A stretch of DNA of 42,410 bases from Nocardiopsis halophila DSM 44494 (GTDB lineage Bacteria > Actinomycetota > Actinomycetes > Streptosporangiales > Streptosporangiaceae): assembly GCF_000341245.1 (NCBI RefSeq), contig NZ_ANAD01000201.1:19025-61434 (forward strand), in the 5' to 3' direction. Below the pieces are notes generated by a model. That model did no database searches. It was not told the origin of the DNA and worked only from the letters and a program-made list of their open reading frames with translations. This document shows positions 40,881-42,410 of this stretch, in pieces (position 1 is the first letter of the stretch; the number at the start of each line of letters is the position of its first letter). The position numbers and the translations under genes are program-made.

Positions 40881-41807
40881 CTAGAAGGGGCGCCAGCGGA
40901 CCGAGGGGTCCCCGTCCCTCAGTGAAGCGACGCGCCGTTCGAACTCCGTGCGGGCCTGCGGGCGGCCCGGGGCGTGCTGGGCGACCCACGCCGCGCTCGC
41001 GGTCTCCCGCGCCCCGCGCAGCACCGCCGCCCCCTCCCACTGGGCCACGTCCCACCCGTAGACGGCGGTGAAGGCCCGGTACTCCTCGGCCGGCATTCCG
41101 TACCGGTCCCGCATCAGCCACATGACGACGAGGTCGTGCTCGCGCATGTCGTCGGCGAAGGTCTCCAGGTCCACCAGGACCGGGCCGTCCGGCCCCACGT
41201 GCACGTTGCGCAGCAGGGCGTCGCCGTGCACGGGGCCGGGCGCGAGCGGCGGGTCCAGCGCCCTGAGCCGTTCGGTGAAGGCGTCGCGCCGCTCCTCCAG
41301 GTAAGCGGCGTCGGCCGGGTCGATGTGCCCCTCGGCGGCGGCGAGCCAGCGCTCGACCCCGGAGAGCAGGTCGCGCGAGGGGAGGGCGAAGGGCGGCCGC
41401 TCCAGGGCGTGGACCCGCCGCAGCAGCCCTGCCAGGTCCGCACCGCCCGGCGGGCGCACCGGGTCGGGCAGGCGCCGCCAGAAGGAGACCGGGTGCCCGT
41501 CGACGAGCCGGGCTTCAGGCGCCCCCTCCGCAGGGCGGACGGCGGGCACGCCCTCTTCGGCGAGCCACGATGCGACCCGCACTTCGCGCCGTGCCCGTTC
41601 CAGGAGGGCGGGGTCCCGACCGACGCGCACCACGACCCCAGGGCCGTCGAGCGCGAACACCGCGTTCTCCCCCAGGGCGATCTCCCGAGCGCCTTGAGAG
41701 GGATATCCGGCCTCAGCGCACGCCCGCTCCAGCACGGCACGGGCGGCTGCACCGTCGAACACCCCGCGCTCCTTCCCCACGCTCACGTCACGCATGTCCG
41801 GCGACAC
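40881..41807 (-). CDS. Aminoglycoside-phosphotransferase-fold (APH) kinase
   Basis: 308-aa protein with the APH/choline-kinase fold. GENAVFAL near residues 46-53 is the nucleotide loop, VVVRVGRD carries the ATP-binding region (Arg in the usual Lys position), GPVHGDALLRNV is the catalytic HGDxxxxN motif, and LVDLETFADD gives the Mg-binding DxE variant. Many actinobacterial members phosphorylate small molecules unrelated to resistance, so the substrate is unknown. The GTG at 41807 overlaps the stop of the upstream gene (TAGTG), which supports it as the coupled start over ATG 41795. Confidence 0.85.
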   Translation of the reverse strand: MSPDMRDVSVGKERGVFDGAAARAVLERACAEAGYPSQGAREIALGENAVFALDGPGVVVRVGRDPALLERARREVRVASWLAEEGVPAVRPAEGAPEARLVDGHPVSFWRRLPDPVRPPGGADLAGLLRRVHALERPPFALPSRDLLSGVERWLAAAEGHIDPADAAYLEERRDAFTERLRALDPPLAPGPVHGDALLRNVHVGPDGPVLVDLETFADDMREHDLVVMWLMRDRYGMPAEEYRAFTAVYGWDVAQWEGAAVLRGARETASAAWVAQHAPGRPQARTEFERRVASLRDGDPSVRWRPF

Positions 41808-42286
41808 TACCGGCGGGGCTCGAAGCGGACGAAGGGGAGGCGGCGCCCCGCCTCCCGGAAGTCGGCCTCACTCCCATCGACGCGGAACCCCATGAAGCCC
41901 GCCAGCGCTCTGGCCGAGCGCGCATGGCGGCGCGCATAGCGGACCATCGCCTCGGCCCCCTCTTCGGCCCTGAGAGGGCGTGCGGTCACCCGCATGCGCT
42001 TGGCGCCCACCTGGATGACGGCTTTGGGCTCCGCGAGCAGGTTCCGGTACCAGTCCGAACGGGGGCCGAACCCGGAGCACACCGTGTAGGTGCCCTGCGG
42101 GGCGTCCCGGTCCACCACTTCGACGACCGTACGGCGCACGAGCCCCGAACGGCGCCCGATGTGGCTGAGCATCAGGAAGCGCCCGCCCATGAGCCACCCG
42201 AGGTTCCACCGGTACAGGTGGGTCGGGGCGCGGAACAGAGCCTTCGACAGGCCCGTCGGCCGCTTCGGCTTGCCGGTCTCCTCCAT
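41807..42286 (-). CDS. Ddn-family F420-dependent nitroreductase-like protein (DUF385)
   Basis: 159-aa split-barrel protein of the deazaflavin-dependent nitroreductase family. Seen are the N-terminal basic/hydrophobic helix, LMLSHIGRRSGLVRRTVVEVV, CSGFGPRSDWYRNLLAEPKAVIQVGAKR and the C-terminal GFRVDGSEADF, at the usual length. Members use reduced F420 to reduce diverse substrates; F420 is common in actinobacteria. The ATG at 42286 has GGGAGGGG upstream. Coupled to the APH-like gene by a one-base overlap. Confidence 0.9.
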   Translation of the reverse strand: MEETGKPKRPTGLSKALFRAPTHLYRWNLGWLMGGRFLMLSHIGRRSGLVRRTVVEVVDRDAPQGTYTVCSGFGPRSDWYRNLLAEPKAVIQVGAKRMRVTARPLRAEEGAEAMVRYARRHARSARALAGFMGFRVDGSEADFREAGRRLPFVRFEPRR

Positions 42287-42344
42287 GGCCCCTCCCCTGC
42301 GTGCCTCTGCGCGCCTTGGGCGGGAGGGTACCGGTCCGTCCCCG

Positions 42345-42410
42345 TCATCCCTTGGAGGCGGCGTCAGTGGCCGCGTCAGTGGCGGCGTCGGTGGTGGAGG
42401 AGCCGATGGC
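42345..42410 (-). CDS. C-terminal end of a gene entering from the right edge
   Basis: On the - strand an open frame from the edge ends at TGA (42345-42347) and encodes a low-complexity tail of repeated Thr-Asp-Ala-Ala units ending ASKG. Only 21 residues are visible, so it may also be chance. Confidence 0.4.
   Translation of the reverse strand, partial: AIGSSTTDAATDAATDAASKG

Noticed and set aside
1-42410. CRISPR arrays, tRNA, rRNA, integrase or transposase genes
   Set aside because: No regularly spaced repeats, no cloverleaf-like or rRNA sequence and no integrase/transposase motifs were seen, so an intact mobile element could not be supported despite the island-like content.

Overview
The window is very GC-rich (near 70% by eye) with GTG/ATG starts, purine-rich ribosome binding sites, XRE-DUF5753/DUF397 and RsbW-type ATPase genes, a geosmin-synthase-like terpene cyclase, encapsulin with DyP peroxidase, and a Ddn-type oxidoreductase. 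Together these point to a filamentous actinobacterium, most like Nocardiopsis or a relative. The genus is an inference from style, not from a marker gene.

Layout. Positions 1-30032 look like a defence/conflict island. A very large SF2 helicase (cut by the left edge) is followed by an EACC1-like protein and a caspase-RDD membrane protein. Next comes a three-gene overlapping module (DUF262 nuclease-like protein, DUF3696-type ATPase, unknown protein) and a DUF5710-HNH protein. A typical actinobacterial regulatory cassette follows: an RsbW-like ATPase diverging from XRE-DUF5753 and DUF397 across a perfect 21-nt palindrome. A Nudix/NrtR-like regulator then diverges from a four-helix membrane protein and a PNP/MTAN-type nucleosidase. 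Beyond that lies a translationally coupled set: SNF2 helicase, a 61-aa protein and a giant Eco57I-like methylase. A Ser/Thr kinase and an RloA/RloB (AbiL-like) ATPase-TOPRIM pair close the island.

The right part (30.4-42.4 kb) is more ordinary accessory or core genome: hypothetical proteins, a tandem terpene synthase, an encapsulin operon whose DyP cargo keeps its targeting tail, an OmpA-domain lipoprotein, a frameshifted lipoprotein, an APH-like kinase coupled to a Ddn-family protein, and the tail of one more gene.

Most interesting are two neighbouring genes at 15.2-18.0 kb that share an Asn/Gly-rich motif, NxGGxN...NNAIGxGAxxNN. It sits at the C-terminus of the membrane protein and at the N-terminus of the nucleosidase. 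This is how bacterial amyloid signalling motifs couple a trigger to an effector, but here there is no NLR. The pair diverges from a Nudix regulator across two GTCA-N3-TGAC boxes, so a nucleotide-metabolite-controlled cell-suicide module is a reasonable hypothesis. Also notable are the methylase, whose C-terminal third is AT-rich against a GC-rich N-terminus (a swapped specificity region), and the DISARM-like parts (SNF2 helicase, methylase, large helicase) separated by about 15 kb of other defence modules.
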